DNA from: Pseudoneurospora amorphoporcata | Taxonomy: Eukaryota; Ascomycota; Sordariomycetes; Sordariales; Sordariaceae | Length of the DNA: 64,000 nucleotides | Assembly: GCA_033297205.1 (NCBI GenBank) | Contig: MU859132.1 | Location: forward strand, 1 to 64,000 | Direction: 5' to 3' | Shown here: piece after piece, positions 23,325 through 36,584 of the stretch | Layout of the letters: each line of letters opens with the position of its first letter | Numbering within the stretch: the first letter of the stretch is position 1 | Position numbers and translations under genes: made by a program | Notes under the pieces: model-generated | What the model was told of the DNA's origin: nothing | Seen by the model: the letters and a program-made list of their open reading frames with translations, nothing else | Databases searched by the model: none

Positions 23325-26300
23325 ATGGACGAAATGGACTACACGATGCAGGCCTCTGTTCATCCGGTCCCTCTTCCCGGCTGGTGGGTGAATAGTGCGC
23401 AGGTCCGTGGGCAAAGTCGTTGCCCATACAGGAGTGGAATGACGGAAGGCGCAGCAAGTGGAACACAAACGGGAGGCTTTGAAGGTGGAAGTGTTCTTGG
23501 GACAACAGAAGGAGCTGGAGGATCACAACCGAACCACGGGCAGTCAACAACAACAACAACACCAACAACAACAGCCAGCTACCATCAACAACAGTCGAGC
23601 CTTCCTCACCCGCCGCCACTACTACCGCCCGCGTCAACGTTACACCACTCATTCTTCCTCCACTCAGGTTATTCCGACAACTCTCTCCCACTTCCACATC
23701 ATCAAAGTCATTATTTTCTCCCTCCGCTTCAGATCCAGCAGCTTTCAGCATCACACGGGCCTACGCCGCCATCGTTTCCCAGTCATCTCTCAGACCCTCC
23801 TCCGCCGCCCACGTCCCACTCGGCGAATCGAGGTTACGATCCCGTTCACGCTGCCAGCAACAGCAACAACAGTATGAACAGCCAAGGCAGAACTGGCCAA
23901 GAGTCTGACCAGGACAATAGTGGAAACGCCGGCCACAACATGAACAACCAGGGCGGAAACCTGCCAGACGGCTATCCAGCATCTGGTCATGCTCATCAAT
24001 ACGGAGGCAACGGTAACAACAATAACAATGCCAATACTGGCAACGTCACCGCTCCGACCACGGGCGTCAGCACCATGAGCGTCAGTGTCCGAAACACGGT
24101 CAGCCCCGGTCCCACCTGGATGCCAGGACAGTTCACGACGACAAATCCGCCTTACTCTGCTCTAGCTTTCCCAGGACAGCCGGGTCTGTCCCATCTCCAC
24201 TACATGGGGCCGGTCTCCTCGTCAGAGCAGTACGGCATGAATGGCGGTTCTTCAGGAAATATGATGAGAGGGCAGGGTGCGCGACCAGCTGCAAACCCGG
24301 TCTCGAACTCCAGTGCAGATGCAGACACAGTTATGGGCAACACAGAAGCTCAGGGTGGCTCGGGTGGCTCATCTGCTGCACCAACTGCTGCAAGTGCTGC
24401 CCCGCAGGTTGGTGGCTCAGGCTCGGGACCGATACAGTCTGGCCACTGGACACCTCAACAGCCCCAGGGGCAGAGCCGTTCTGCATTCCCCTTCCCACCA
24501 GAGCCATCAACACCTGCACCACCCGGTCTCTCGCCCATAGTACCAGGCTACATGTTTTCAAGTTCACTTTCAAGCCCGCGGGCACTCTTGCATCCTCACC
24601 ACCTGGCCGCCCTCGGTAACAACAGTACCTCTACTCCCAGCCAAGTACTGCCTGACCCAGATCCTTGGGGTCTTCGTCATACACGCCCCATAACCGGTGT
24701 CATCATCGGTTCCTACCACCCCCCGCCTGGTCCTCGTCGCCAGCCTTCGCATCAATCTCCTCAACCAGCACCCCCAGTTACTACGGCCTCGTCGACAGGT
24801 AGCCACATCAGGCTTCCTGCCCCCGAGCCTCGCTCAAGGCTCCCTCCATATCGTTCGTCAGGCATGTCGAATCCAACCGAAAGCGGCAATGACTTGTCCC
24901 ATGCCCTCCAGCCTCCTCAGGTCCCCCCGAGTTCCCAGGGCCCCCAGGCCTCGTCATCGAGCACTCACCGACCGTCTCGCCAACGGCCAGGCTCCGGATT
25001 GGCCAACACGGCTACACCACTTCCCGATACTCAGTCCCGCTCTGGCTCCGCCATCGCCTCTGCATCTGCTCCCACTTCGGCATCAGCGTCCAATATCGGG
25101 ACCCCCGCTGGACAATCGACTTCATTCTCACGTGGTCCTGCTTACCCCGAGATGCGAACAGAAATGCGAGATTACTTGGTGAGAGCTCTCAATCGCTCAG
25201 ACAGCTTCAGTGACGACGATCTGGACTTGCCAGACGAGATACCGGGCCGCCGATCAATCAGTGAAGAAGAAGCGGCCCGATTGGAAGAACGAGCCGCAGA
25301 ATTTCAAGAAAGAGCAGCCCAAATGGTCAGGGCACGGCAGGTGGCGCGCGGACAAAGTACCAAGAAGGTAGCGTCTAAAAAGGCGATAGAAAGCCTTGAA
25401 CCTGTGAATGTTGCAGACCTGCCTGAAACCGATCGGAGTAAGTTGCCAATGTCCTTGTGTCGCCAAAATTATTGAGTCTAACTTAAACTTTTCAGTTTGC
25501 GATATTTGCTACAACGATTACGGTACCGTGAGCCCGGAGGGCGTTACAGAGCAACCATTACGCATTCCCATGTGCAAACATGTGTTCGGCGAACATTGCA
25601 TCAAAAAGTGGTTTCAAGATTCGAACAGCTGCCCGTACTGTCGAGCTGAGCTGCCTACACAGCAGATATACACTCAGGCTAGTGCCCAGTCTATAAGGGA
25701 GTTTCTGGACAGTGGCCACTTCAGGCGGCATGGTAATAGAGCGTAAGTTTTGCCCTACAGTCGTACAACTTCTTGCTCTGACATCTTGGCAGGCAGCAGG
25801 AGTTACTTCGTCACATGGTCCAGCTCAATGAGAGGTACAGTGGCCCCAGGGCATGGCAAGCGGGAGGTCGGCGATCACCCCCTTCGGAGAATACAGGCAC
25901 CACGAGACGGGGAGCCAGACATGGTACCTTGCACCAGCGACAGTCATCATCTGGACCTTCTGCACAAAGCAATCAACGCCCACCTCGTGAACGGGTTAGT
26001 CTAATTTTCCCCTCGTTGGCATATCTTGTAACCGCTCTCCTGTGAAAAAGTCTATTGACAACCTTCTTCGTGATTCAGCCTGTCTCGGATAGCGACAATC
26101 TTTACAGAAGCGCCAATACGAACCAGACGCCCCCTCTGCCCCAACAACCACCGGCGGCATCCTACACATCCGAACCAGCACCTCCATGGATGCTCCGTGA
26201 GGAGGGGTCCTTCGGCTTTGGACCTTCAAATCGTGATCATGCCTTCCCTGATCAGGTCCCCAGCATGAGGGGTCCCGCACAAGGGCAGCCAGCTATCCTT

Positions 26301-27323
26301 GAACAGCGTGACCAGCCTCTTGCACCCCCGTATCCCGGCGACAACACTTTCCCTGGTTCTTCTACTTTCACCCCTCCTAGTTCTGGTAGACAATGGCCTC
26401 AGTAGGTGTGCAGGCACCATGCTTCCTCGAACCGGAGGGCCAGGAGAGGGGTCAGAGGTAGACATAGGCTTCCGCCTATGGAACTTCCGACTATGACACA
26501 AGAACGACTCGCTGCTGAAGAAAGGCTAAATCGACACCTCGCTGAGCGAGTCGCTGCTGCTGAAGAACCAGAAGGGCGACGTGCTGCAGAAGAAGCAATG
26601 CGACTCGTTACTATAGAAAGAGCAGAGCGTGCTAGAGAAAAAGTAGTGCTACTCACTGCTCTTGAAAAAAATGCTCGGGCTTTAGAACAGGAACACGACG
26701 ATAATCTTCGTGCTCAGGCCTTACAAGAGGAGCAGGACGATAGGCTTCGTGCTCAGCGCATAAACCAGGCCCTCGCTGCTGCACATCGTGCTGGAGTTTG
26801 GCCACAAAGGCAGCGCACCGTTTCTGGACAGGATGCTCAGACTTCACAAGAAAATCCGCATTCAGATTTGGGTGCCCAAGTATTTGAGGACACAGTTTCT
26901 GGACCGAACGGTCAGCCTTTCCTACCAGAGCGGCCTCCCGGATTTCCTGAGCCTCCGGCTATATACGTGCCTGGCAGCAGCAATGTCGTTCATTCCTTGC
27001 ATGGCCCCAATTGGGCCCGCTTTGTTGACATTATCAGTCCTCACCACCCGCCTCCTTCTGCCCAGGAACTCCAGCAACCACCGCCTTATTTTCAGCCGCC
27101 GCCTCGGGTTTTTCAACAACCGCCTCATTCTTCGCAGCAACTGTTTCGTTCCACGCAACAATCGCCTCGTTCCTCTCAAGAATCGCCTCCTGCTTCGCCG
27201 CAACTGCCTCGTTCTTATCGACCACGGCCTCGCTCTTTTTCCCAAGTCCCTTCGCTTGATCCTCCCAGTTATTTGGACTCATTACTTGAGAGGGGGGGTC
27301 AGCGTCGACACTCAGAGCCGTAG
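23325..27323 (+). CDS. Large RING-H2-type finger protein, probable E3 ubiquitin ligase
   Basis: Five exons: 23325-25437, 25496-25742, 25793-25994, 26079-26401 and 26468-27323, giving 1246 residues. Introns are 58, 50, 84 and 66 nt. The last one (GTAGGT..CATAG) removes an in-frame TAG at 26403 and joins RQWPQ to LPPMELP. The first 600 residues are low-complexity (Gln, Asn, Ser, Pro). The RING starts right after the first intron: C706-x2-C709, C731-x-H733, H738-C739, C750-x2-C753, ending CPYCRAELP. Residues after about 960 form a charged coiled-coil-like stretch (AAEERLNRHLAERVAAAEE), and the tail is Pro/Gln-rich with repeated PQ/SQ motifs. RING fingers recruit E2 enzymes; the substrate is unknown. 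The 3' exon joins are less certain than the RING part. Confidence 0.82.
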
Positions 27324-28867
27324 GAGCAGGTTAGTTCTCAACGGGCGGGGGCTATTTTTCCAACTTCAGGCCTCTCTGCTTTCATTTTCACGCCATACCC
27401 CTTTAGACCCTTTTTTTCTCTTTCTTTTGCGTTACTCATTCTTTCATTATTTTTTGCCGCCATCATCAAAAGCGTTTGGAGTTCGGGACGAGAAAGCAAG
27501 CGCGGTCGGGTTTTGGTTTTCATTAGCTGCATATGGAGTTTCTGGTTTGCGGTTATATCGTTTTCGTTTATCGCCTTGTTGGAAGGAAATCTGCCAACGG
27601 TGGATGGTACACAACTCATGATCTTTTCGTCGAGTGGTAACGCACAGGACTCGAATCACAGCAAAAGATACGGAAAGATCCTCCTACCTCCGCAAGGAGA
27701 TGATGCAATGATGCAGACTGGGAAATCACTGGCAGGGTACAAGACGTGACGTAGCGCAGGTGGTAGGAGGGCCGGTTAGTTTGACTTGTTCGGTGCAAAG
27801 GCAGGAGGGATAAAAACCAGACGATGGGGAGGAGAAGGTACACGGAATGAGGTGATGGGAGCCAGATCCATATTTGGGGTCTTTGGAGACAGATTGTTCT
27901 GGAAGGCGGGACTCGTGATCGATGGAGGAAGGGCAGAGGATACCTATTTGATGATACGAGGAACAGCGCAGTGAACTTAGGAATAGACCAGCAGACATAC
28001 GTATGATGATTATTATCAACCCTTGTTTTCTTGACGAGCTGGATGGAATCACTAGCCGTCGCTTTTGGACCTTGGTTTGTTCCGTACACGACGGTTTCGC
28101 AAGGTGTTGGTGTGGATGTTAGTACATATATGAGGGTATTCGGTAAGCGGGTAGAAATAACACGAAAATGATCAAGGTTATATACTATTGTTTGGCGCTC
28201 TAAAACTAATGTTCGCTCACCTGATCAAGTATATTCATCTGCTCAAGTCTTGTTGCCGACTTTTGACCTTCAGGGCTAGTTGTTGACTGGGTAGATGAAT
28301 TCGGCTTCCTCAGGACGCTGGATCATGAAACACAATAGGATTGGTTGTCAGCTTCATCCGCGTTTGCATTCAGGTCCAGTCCCGACGAAGTCAACAGCTA
28401 ATATGTCTACGAAACCCTTTCGTTGATCATCTGCTTTGGAGATGTCATTCCTGTCTCGTAGATAATGGGTCGTCTCAGCGCGTTTGAGATGGCTTCCGAA
28501 GATAATTGTTGACCCGTAAAGGAAACCTACCTACTTAGAATACCTAACTCAGACCGTCAACTGAACGATGACCATACCTACACTGACCAAATATCTGTTC
28601 TGCCCAACAGGTGAGTGAGCAAAATGATAAGGGCGTTGAAACTCGGAGCATACGCTCACCCTCCGTCATAACTTCACCGTTCAGTTTGATGGACGTTCGG
28701 GCGAACAAACGAGCATGACACAGCTTTACCCAATTCAACTAGGTAGGCAGTAAATGGGTTTAATGAAAGTCATTCCTATTGCCACATTGAATGCATCTTA
28801 TGCACCGCGAGTTTGATTTCCATCTGGATAGAGGCATTCCTTTTACATACATCCCTTCTCGGTCGGT
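27324..28867. other. 3' region and spacer after the RING gene
   Basis: About 1.5 kb. The first part is T-rich and is probably the RING gene 3' untranslated region. A minus-strand open frame at 27616-28089 has no recognised motif. No supported gene. Confidence 0.4.
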
Positions 28868-29012
28868 CTATGCACCACACCACTCCACCTTCCATCCAAC
28901 TAGGAATCACAGGAAGCGCTCATCGTACAAGACCAGTCATCCATCCACAGTCGTCCCTTCCTTCGTTCATCCCTCCTTCTATACACCACGCCATCCCACC
29001 TTCCATCTAAAC
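28868..29012. repeat. Diverged direct repeat of about 35 bp
   Basis: The stretch at 28868-28902 (TCTATGCACCACACCACTCC and on through ACCTTCCATC) recurs at about 28978-29012 with a few substitutions, mostly C/T transitions. Both copies follow a CATCCCT sequence. The block is pyrimidine-rich and non-coding. Confidence 0.6.
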
Positions 29013-29268
29013 TTTTGAAGTGACAAACGCTATGCAGCAAACGAGACATCGTTCGTACTTTCTTGAAACCCCGAGTGACTCACTCCACCATTCAATCCAT
29101 CATATCCAGCAAAGTATCCACACCTCTTTCCTCCCGTCCCATCCCATTTTTTCTTCAATCCTTCCTTGTCACCTTCCCTCATCAACTCGGACCTGCATCC
29201 CCCGAGAATGTTGGTTGAGGAATCCCGGCATAATAAGCACATCCGAAATGGCGAGCTTCCAACCAAAA

Positions 29269-29369
29269 GCCCGATTAGCTCAGCTGGTTAGAGCGTCGTA
29301 CTAATATCTTCCCTCTTCGGAAATATCAAGTTCATGCGAAGGTCAACAGTTCAATCCTGTTATTGGGCA
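29269..29369 (+). tRNA. tRNA-Ile (anticodon AAU), with 27-nt intron
   Basis: The cloverleaf folds cleanly. The acceptor stem GCCCGAT pairs with ATTGGGC (one G-U), with discriminator A at 29369. The D arm is GCTC/GAGC around AGCTGGTTA. The anticodon stem TCGTA pairs with TGCGA. The loop begins C-T-A-A-T-A, so the anticodon is AAT (AAU) for isoleucine. A 27-nt intron (29307-29333) interrupts one base 3' of the anticodon, the canonical position. The T arm is AACAG-TTCAATC-CTGTT. A run of T follows immediately. Confidence 0.93.
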
Positions 29370-29373
29370 TATC

Positions 29374-29381
29374 TTTTTTTT
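29374..29381 (+). terminator. RNA polymerase III terminator
   Basis: Eight consecutive T on the plus strand, five bases after the discriminator of the tRNA-Ile gene, a standard Pol III stop signal. Confidence 0.85.
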
Positions 29382-32300
29382 CTTTTGGCCTTCTTGTTGG
29401 TGGAGTACTTTTCGTCTAGTGTTTTCTCTTAGGTGTGGATGATAGGAATGGATGGACAGGCATGGATTTCCTTCTTGTTTTCTCTTCTTTTTTGTGGAAA
29501 ATCCAGGAGCAGCGAGTATCTACATCGGTTCAAACTGGAAACTGAAGTCCGATTCCTTTTTGGTTGTGTTCTTGGTGTACATGGAAATGCCTAGAGGTAG
29601 CTGGGTGACCCCCATATAGACTGCTCCTTCCTTCATTCTTCTTGGCCCTCAACAGCCACGACGAGAAACGGGAGGAGGAGCAGGAAGAGACCTTCGGGCG
29701 AGGAGGTTTTGCTCCGGAATAATACCCTACAAACCCATACATAGGTGAGAGGCAAGGTAGTGTTAGCAAAGTAGGTAGGACCTCACTCATCCCACTAGAC
29801 TCTTGGAGACTTTTTGGGCAGCACTGAACGCGCCGTAGGGAAAAGCCGGAGGAGGACTCTCCAAATAACCATAACAGCCCTGAATCCAGCTAGGTAGAGG
29901 CAGCCGCTTTCCGTCCCGCTGTTTGCAAACGACTAAGAGATCCAAGAGAGATAAAGTTGCAGATCTGCCACTAGCTTTTCCCCACGGTTCATGAACCTTT
30001 AGAGATAGATATTTGGACCCCTTGAACGGTTCGGTTAAACCCTTGGACCCTTAGGTAGGTACTCCTGAGTGAGTGACAGCGTACCGAATGTGGTAGATGC
30101 ATGTATAGAACCTTCTTCAAAATCTAAGCTCTAGCTCGAGCAGAACACTTGGCAGAAGGATCTACCTATTCCGTTCACTTCCCTGGCTCCCTAGGGAACA
30201 GACGAGACGGGACGGTAAAACCTCCGAGACCTCCCTACTCGCTCACTGCAGTTTCCTTCTCCTCTCAGCTATTTCCCACTCGTTCAACTCAAGCAGGAAT
30301 GAGGCGCATTCGTTGGTCTTGAGAGTCCGTCAGTCGTTAGTCCCATGCACCTGTGTGTTCACCGGACGCATGCACGTAACTCCTGTAGTTGATGTGACTA
30401 GTGTCTTACCGGTCCGGTCGCGCCGCCCGAATTCCCAACTTCCGGGTTCCCGGCTTACTTTTCTGCAGGTATTGACGAGATGGGAGACAAATATTCAGGG
30501 ACAGACGGTAGTGTAGAGCATGCAAGGGGTCGACACATGCGGATGTGGAAGACAAGCCACAGCGGCCGCGGCGGCTTGAAGGAAGGAAGGGGTGAGTGAG
30601 ACCGGGAGCTGGGAAGAGAGAACCCGTGGAGATCCTCGTTGGCAACGATGACAGAGAGATGGGATTCATGTAAGGCTTTGCGAATGTGATGAAAAAGTAT
30701 GTAGGTGATATTGATGTTTTGCGGTAGTTGAGTTGATGGAGATAGCCTTTCTGCTGCACAGAACCTTTGTTCCCTGATTCTCGGCAGGGAACGCAGCCAA
30801 GACACTGGGATCTGATGCAATTAAGGGTCTATCCGGTGGCTTGATGGGGGTCATTATCCACAAGTTGACTCCTTGGGGATAGCTAGGATGCCATTCGCAG
30901 ATGCCTAAAGTCGTGAAGGTCGAGTATGGCTGGCTGGCTCGCCCGCTGTCGGCTACATGTAGTTTTGACTCTAAGCATTGACTCTACGCTGGCTTTCATT
31001 TGTCAGTCCTACGGCCTTTTGACTTCAGCTGTCGAGACGACGAAGATGCACCTACAAGAGAGACGCTGATTAACATGTTCAGAGAATAGTGTCCTGGGGT
31101 CGGGGGCTATCCTGGACTCATACACATAGGACTTGATCCGAGTCAACGCAAGCTTACCTCCATCTGGATGAGAGCTGGCTGACATCATATAGAGGCGCCC
31201 AATAATTCAGCTGCCATGCGTAATGCTGTTGGAGTATTTCGAATGCTCGTCGCTATGACTGCTTGTCTTGGTCAATATACCCGAGAATTTGTAGTAGTGA
31301 GCTAAACTGGAAGTCTTCTAATACAAGGATGTTGAAGCAGCGTAGTAGTAAGCAGGCACCGGAATGCCAGAACCATTACTCCGCGATTAGCAAGGTACAG
31401 GGGAAGCAGTGTTACCATAGCTGTTGATGATTCACTATAGCTTTTTGTGATTGAGGCAACGCATGGCGATGTTGGATTTCGTAGAGTCCGATGTTGCAAT
31501 GCGATAGATTCCGACTCCCCCAGTAAGGGCACTGCTGGCCTCGGTGAATTGGTATGTAGCGAATCGCGGATCTTGTCAGCGATGGAACATGTATTGGAGT
31601 CTCGACCCTTCAGGACCAGCTGTGTAGTGTAGAACCGCACTGCAATGATCTTGTGTACCGTCTCAGGTCAGATCGGATCCTTTGACTCGCGGTCTTTTTG
31701 TCAGGGGACCAGAATAAGGGTCTAGAGGGTCCTGCACCACAATGCGACGTGGTTATGGGAGAACAGGATCGATATCGGTATGTGCGAGCCTTTTGTCCCG
31801 TAGGAACCGTCCTCCCGCTGTCTGGGTGTGGGTGATACTTGGTCACTGAAAAAGCCATGTCTCTCGACAGTCAGCCCTCGGATATCCTCATCCCACTTGA
31901 AGCAGGGAGAAAACGCCGGCTACGCTGTACCCTCGAGAAAGAATCATCGAAAACGGGGTGCGGCGGCGGCTCGATAAGGCTGTCGAATCGGGGATGCGCT
32001 TGCAACCTTGTGATATCTAATGCATGGTAGAGTATGATTGCAGTGTCGCTGCACGAGGAGATTCAACCAGATAATGCAATCCGCCGTTGCAACATCTTGT
32101 TTTTCTGGAAGCAATTATTCTCGCAGCCTTGCCTGTTGGATCGGATTCGGTCTCACCTGGACGGACGGATGTCAGATCCTGCGGCATCGTTCCCAATTCA
32201 TATTCAATCTGGTTGTTAGATGGTGTAAGAAGGAAGGGGGTGTAAGAGCAAAAGTGCGGCGTGGGGAAGGGTGTAGAGATAAGATCGCCATCAATGCAAT

Positions 32301-35300
32301 GCCAACCGAAAGCAGCGTAGTGCAAAGCTACTTTGTTAGCGACAAGCGGGAATGGATCCTTTATGCTTAACATCTTCCACGGTTCAACGGCCGACGGCCT
32401 ATAGACCATGGCCGCCATTGGGCGTATGTTGTGTGGTGCGGTAGAGGACCCTGAAAAAGACCATGGTATGGATAAGTTGAAGCTCCATGCTCGTCATGTG
32501 CGACTCTCCCCATTTCGCCATATTTCGAATACCTGCTCGCGGGTCAGGCCTTCAAACTTCCTAGTCATGCTGCAGCTGTAGGTTCGCGAGTCAGGGCAAA
32601 ATTACCGCGGCATAACCGTTCTTTGACTCAACTGGATGAGTGCTTATGCGTTGGTTTGAGTAAGGGGCAACCGATGAGGCTCGAGTCGAGACAATAATAT
32701 CGGAGGAGGCCCCGAATAAATCACCAGACTGTTTCGTGATCTTCCGTAAGCGACGAACTGGTAGGGCCCTTGAATTCTACCGTTTCCCCGCTTCCTTTTC
32801 CCGTCAAGGGATTGCGGCATTCGTCGTCGGCTTTCTAAATCCGCATGCTCCGGACTGCCAACGGATGATGACGACGTGGGCGGCGTGGGATGAACGCGCA
32901 CGTCTTCGGATGCTGTCACATCCGGCCTCTCTCCGGTGAACGCAGGATAGGACCTTCGAGGAATGGCCGATGTCATTGCCTTGGTACGGAAGACATCTTC
33001 ATAGTGTATGCATGCCGTCAACTCACTCCCGCCCGCACAGACGCTTGTTGAAAAAATTGGCCGCCGCGCCGAGGTCAAACCGTTCCTTCAAGGAGCCGAG
33101 GAGTGAGAGCTTAGTCATATCGAGCCCACGAAGCCAAGTCTGGTACGTCAGACGAGAGTAGCATACCCGTAAGCCTGCACACACGGCAATCCCTTTAGCG
33201 GTGATAATAAACCTTTTTTTGCCAAGACCTCCTCTACTTGCAGTACTTGGCAACTTTTGAAGGACTCGCCAAGCTCGCTAACAGCGTCTTCTACCTATTG
33301 GGTCTTATTGGCATTCTGAAATACACATCTACACCTGCTGGCAGATCTCAGGTATCTTCGTCGCCAAGAGCTAGAAATGGATTGAATGTGGCCAATCGAC
33401 TGGCCATACGAATGTCTTGGCATAAAATGATTCATCTCCACCGCTAAAGGGATAACCGTGCGTTTCCCACTGAGATGGGGTTTGTCCAGAGGCAAGGCAT
33501 GTGCCGTTGTAGTTGGCTGACGACGGCGAGACAGCCAACGTACATTGTCATCGGGGCATGACGGCAACCGCCATGGCGACATGCGAGGATCATCATTCCG
33601 CGGTACTCTGATCTTTTTCTCTGTACTCGCGATCACCCTCTCTGCATGGAGCTTCTCTGGATTGTCAGATTGGGCGACATACTTGCTAATGTATCAGCCT
33701 ACCGTAGCCCTACCGGCATCACTGGCAAATGTGGGGGTATGGGGAAGAAAACCGGTCACTGCCGCCGCCGTTAGTTGGCGTTGCTAGGTCGTTATCGAAG
33801 CATATCTTCTCTTTTCGTCGATGGCGTGTACCAAAAGCTTGCAGAGGAACCCTTGGCGACGACGACGACGACATTGTTTGAAGTTGAATGATGCAAAACG
33901 TCTTCGAGTTCGAGAAGACGGTGGGTGGGAGTTTCCTCTCGCCTATCACTGTGGGGTCCTCCACTGGAATGCGGAGTTAAGAATGGACAATGAGCTTAAA
34001 GTTACTGTATGGAGTAAGCCGTAGTGGATCCCACGGAGTCCGATCCGCGGGGATTGGCGCCGGCCTCCGGACGTCCATCCCTTGGTGTGATAGTCCTCCC
34101 GTCCATTTTCATCCGATGTTCGAATGATAACAGGCCGAAGATTGTGGGTCACACACTAGGCCCGTTATGATCGGATAATTGAATGCAACAAAAGAAGGGC
34201 CTGCGCTGCCGTGGGATCTCCCGTCTGCGGATCCGTCGCAGCGGGACGGGAAAGGAGAATGGGATGGCGTTTTTAGTGGTTCCAACGAAGTGCATATGAT
34301 ACCTTAGTTGCCCAGGGTTAGGGGGCCATGCCGTGCGCCAAGTAGCTAAACCTTGCAGGCCTGCCCCCTGAGCCCTGCTTGTGAATGTTGGGGCCTGGGA
34401 AGTTGCTATTTCCAGGGCGGCTGTGTTTTTTCAACTGTCTCTTCTTCTCCCGACATCACCTGCATATCACTCAAAATTAGACTCATCACAAAACGAACCA
34501 TCAGCTAATGGCTCTAAACTTCAGGTCTTCAGGCTTCGCACTTGAGGTTGGATTCATGCTGCGCATGAGTTAACTTCCACTTTTCAGTCAACAGAATTGT
34601 CTGCATCCTCATCCGCGATAGTGAGCCGCTGCGAACTCTCAAAATTTTCAGCCAAGGCGGATTGGAAGAACCATTTGAAGTAATCCCGCATAGGGCCGGG
34701 AATCTGAAACCGCCTGCACCTTGCTTTTTTTCTCAGCAATGGAAATGGCAAGCAGCATTCAGACTTCAGCATGGAAATGACAATCCCTGATGAGCATCAT
34801 CTTGGAACTCATACTCCGAGGACAACAAACCGCTGTGCCGCATCATCTATTTCTGAGATCGCCGTTTACTTCAGCAACCCAATCACACATCTCTTGAAGT
34901 ACATCACCCGTCATTCACCAGTACCTCGTAGTGACCGGTCAGAGTACAGATCGCCACCAGATAGGGCTTGACAGCCCGGGAAGACCCCATGCCCAACTGG
35001 GCAAGGCGATGCGGACGATGTAGACCGGACCAGACCTGCGCTAATCTCAAACCAAGAAACAATCATAGTGGTCTCCCGCTGCCTGCCCGCCGTGTCCCGC
35101 TGCCTGTGATGCGCTTGTGTGCACTTACATGCTGCCGCCGGCCGCCATGTGAGCCGCTATGAGAAGCGGGCCGAAGTAGGCTCTCGCCTTGCGGTGGCTT
35201 GCGTTCGACTAGTGTCTTGGTACCTGTAGTCTTTTTAGTCTAGAGGTACAATAGTTCTACAGAGCGGCTGATGACCTGTGTGTGTCCATGTATGTTAAAG

Positions 35301-36584
35301 CCTTGATTATACCTAGGTAACTATTTGTTGTGTGTGTGTGTTGCGTGTGTGTGGTGCGTGTAAGGTAACTGGGATCTGTGAAAACCGCCTATAGCCTGTC
35401 AAAACGGGTATTCCGGACTCGAAGGGCTTCTGACTTTTCACTTTGGACGTACCGTAGGTATATTGCCGTCCACTCAACTCAACTGTTTCTCCAAGTTCTG
35501 ACTTCATGCACGTGTCATTTCTTGTTCCCCTTCCCTACCTGATGTGCCGTTTGCGCCATGCCGCAAGACTCAAGGGTAGATACATAGATGAGGTGCCCGA
35601 GACTGCCCGCTGGTGCCATTGCCAGCTCTACCAGCCCAGCCTTACCTGGCGCCCTGGGGACCTGAATGGGGTTTCCAAGGGTTCAGGTCGGCGAGGTCGG
35701 GTAGGTACATGTGATACTGACCCTCTCCACACATACTGATATATAATCATGGAGTAGGTGACTGAAGATGGGATGGGGTATGCCCACTGTAAGGGAAGTG
35801 ATGTGTAATAGCCCGGTCCAGGTACATACGTACCTAGCTTGTCTGGTTGTGTACCCCCATGCCATTCCATGCGGTGCGGCATGCCCCCCTCCTTCGTCTC
35901 TCTTTTCTCATCTGCTCATCACCACTCGGCTCGCTAGTCAGGTCCGTTTCAGGAGCTCCCCCCGGTCTCTTTTGCCTTGTAAAAGGATAGAACCCCGAGT
36001 ATACCCCCCCTTCAGGGTAGTGGGCTTACTGCCCGAACCTAATTACATCGTAAGAGAGGGACGCCACAGAAGATTGGTACAGGGTCAAGCTTTCAATCAG
36101 TGCGCCGGGAAGGGACTGGTTGATTAAGCATGATTAAAATCCCCGATCCAGGACGACGGGCATCTATGTAAAGACGGACAGCGAAAACTGGTGTTGGGGG
36201 AACATTCTCCATCGGTTTCATGGTTTTAGGAAGAATATCTGATCAAGAGACAGATCTGGGTTTGGACATTTTATAGAAGCACAGCTCTTTGTGAACTATG
36301 TCTTGCCATTCATAGGATCCATCGAACTTGTCTTACTAAACGTCCATGTTCCACTAAGCAAAGTCTTCACAATAGCTCCCAATATCCTTCCCAGCGTGTT
36401 CCGTTATGTCCGATGCAGAGATTTCGCTTTCCCAAATCCCATTTCAGCCTCCGAAAGGTATATATGCAATACTGGTATAAAAATCGAATATCATGACCAG
36501 GCTGTTTTACGCTCTGCTTCCTTGTGCTTGCGGGATTCTTTTTCCTTTTTTTTCTTCTTTATTTTTTTCCCTTTTTTTCGTCAT
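29382..36584. other. Gene-poor region, 7.2 kb
   Basis: No open frame with a recognised domain, no clear splice-joined gene, no tRNA or 5S rRNA-like sequence. Composition is not extremely AT-rich. Short TAGGTAGGTA/TACCTAGGTA-type motifs recur (about 30050, 35310, 35700, 35830). It may hold decayed sequence or unrecognised RNA genes. Confidence 0.4.
35326..35360. repeat. Short GT-rich microsatellite
   Basis: An interrupted (GT)n run with GTTG and GCG breaks, followed by GTGGTGCGTG. Non-coding. Similar in make-up to the larger GT minisatellite near 56.8 kb. Confidence 0.7.

Noticed and set aside
26922..27282. Minus-strand frames with repeated RNEA/KNEAV or RRxLRG units
   Set aside because: These are antisense readings of the Pro/Gln/Ser-rich tail of the RING protein.
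27618..27690. tRNA-like sequence with GTGGTAACGC and ACTCGAATC
   Set aside because: Complementary ends (GATCTTT/AAAGATC) exist, but no standard anticodon or T arm can be folded on either strand.
27616..28089. Minus-strand open frame of 157 codons after the RING gene
   Set aside because: Composition like random translation (rich in Ser, Leu, Pro, Arg), no motif, overlaps the probable 3' untranslated region.
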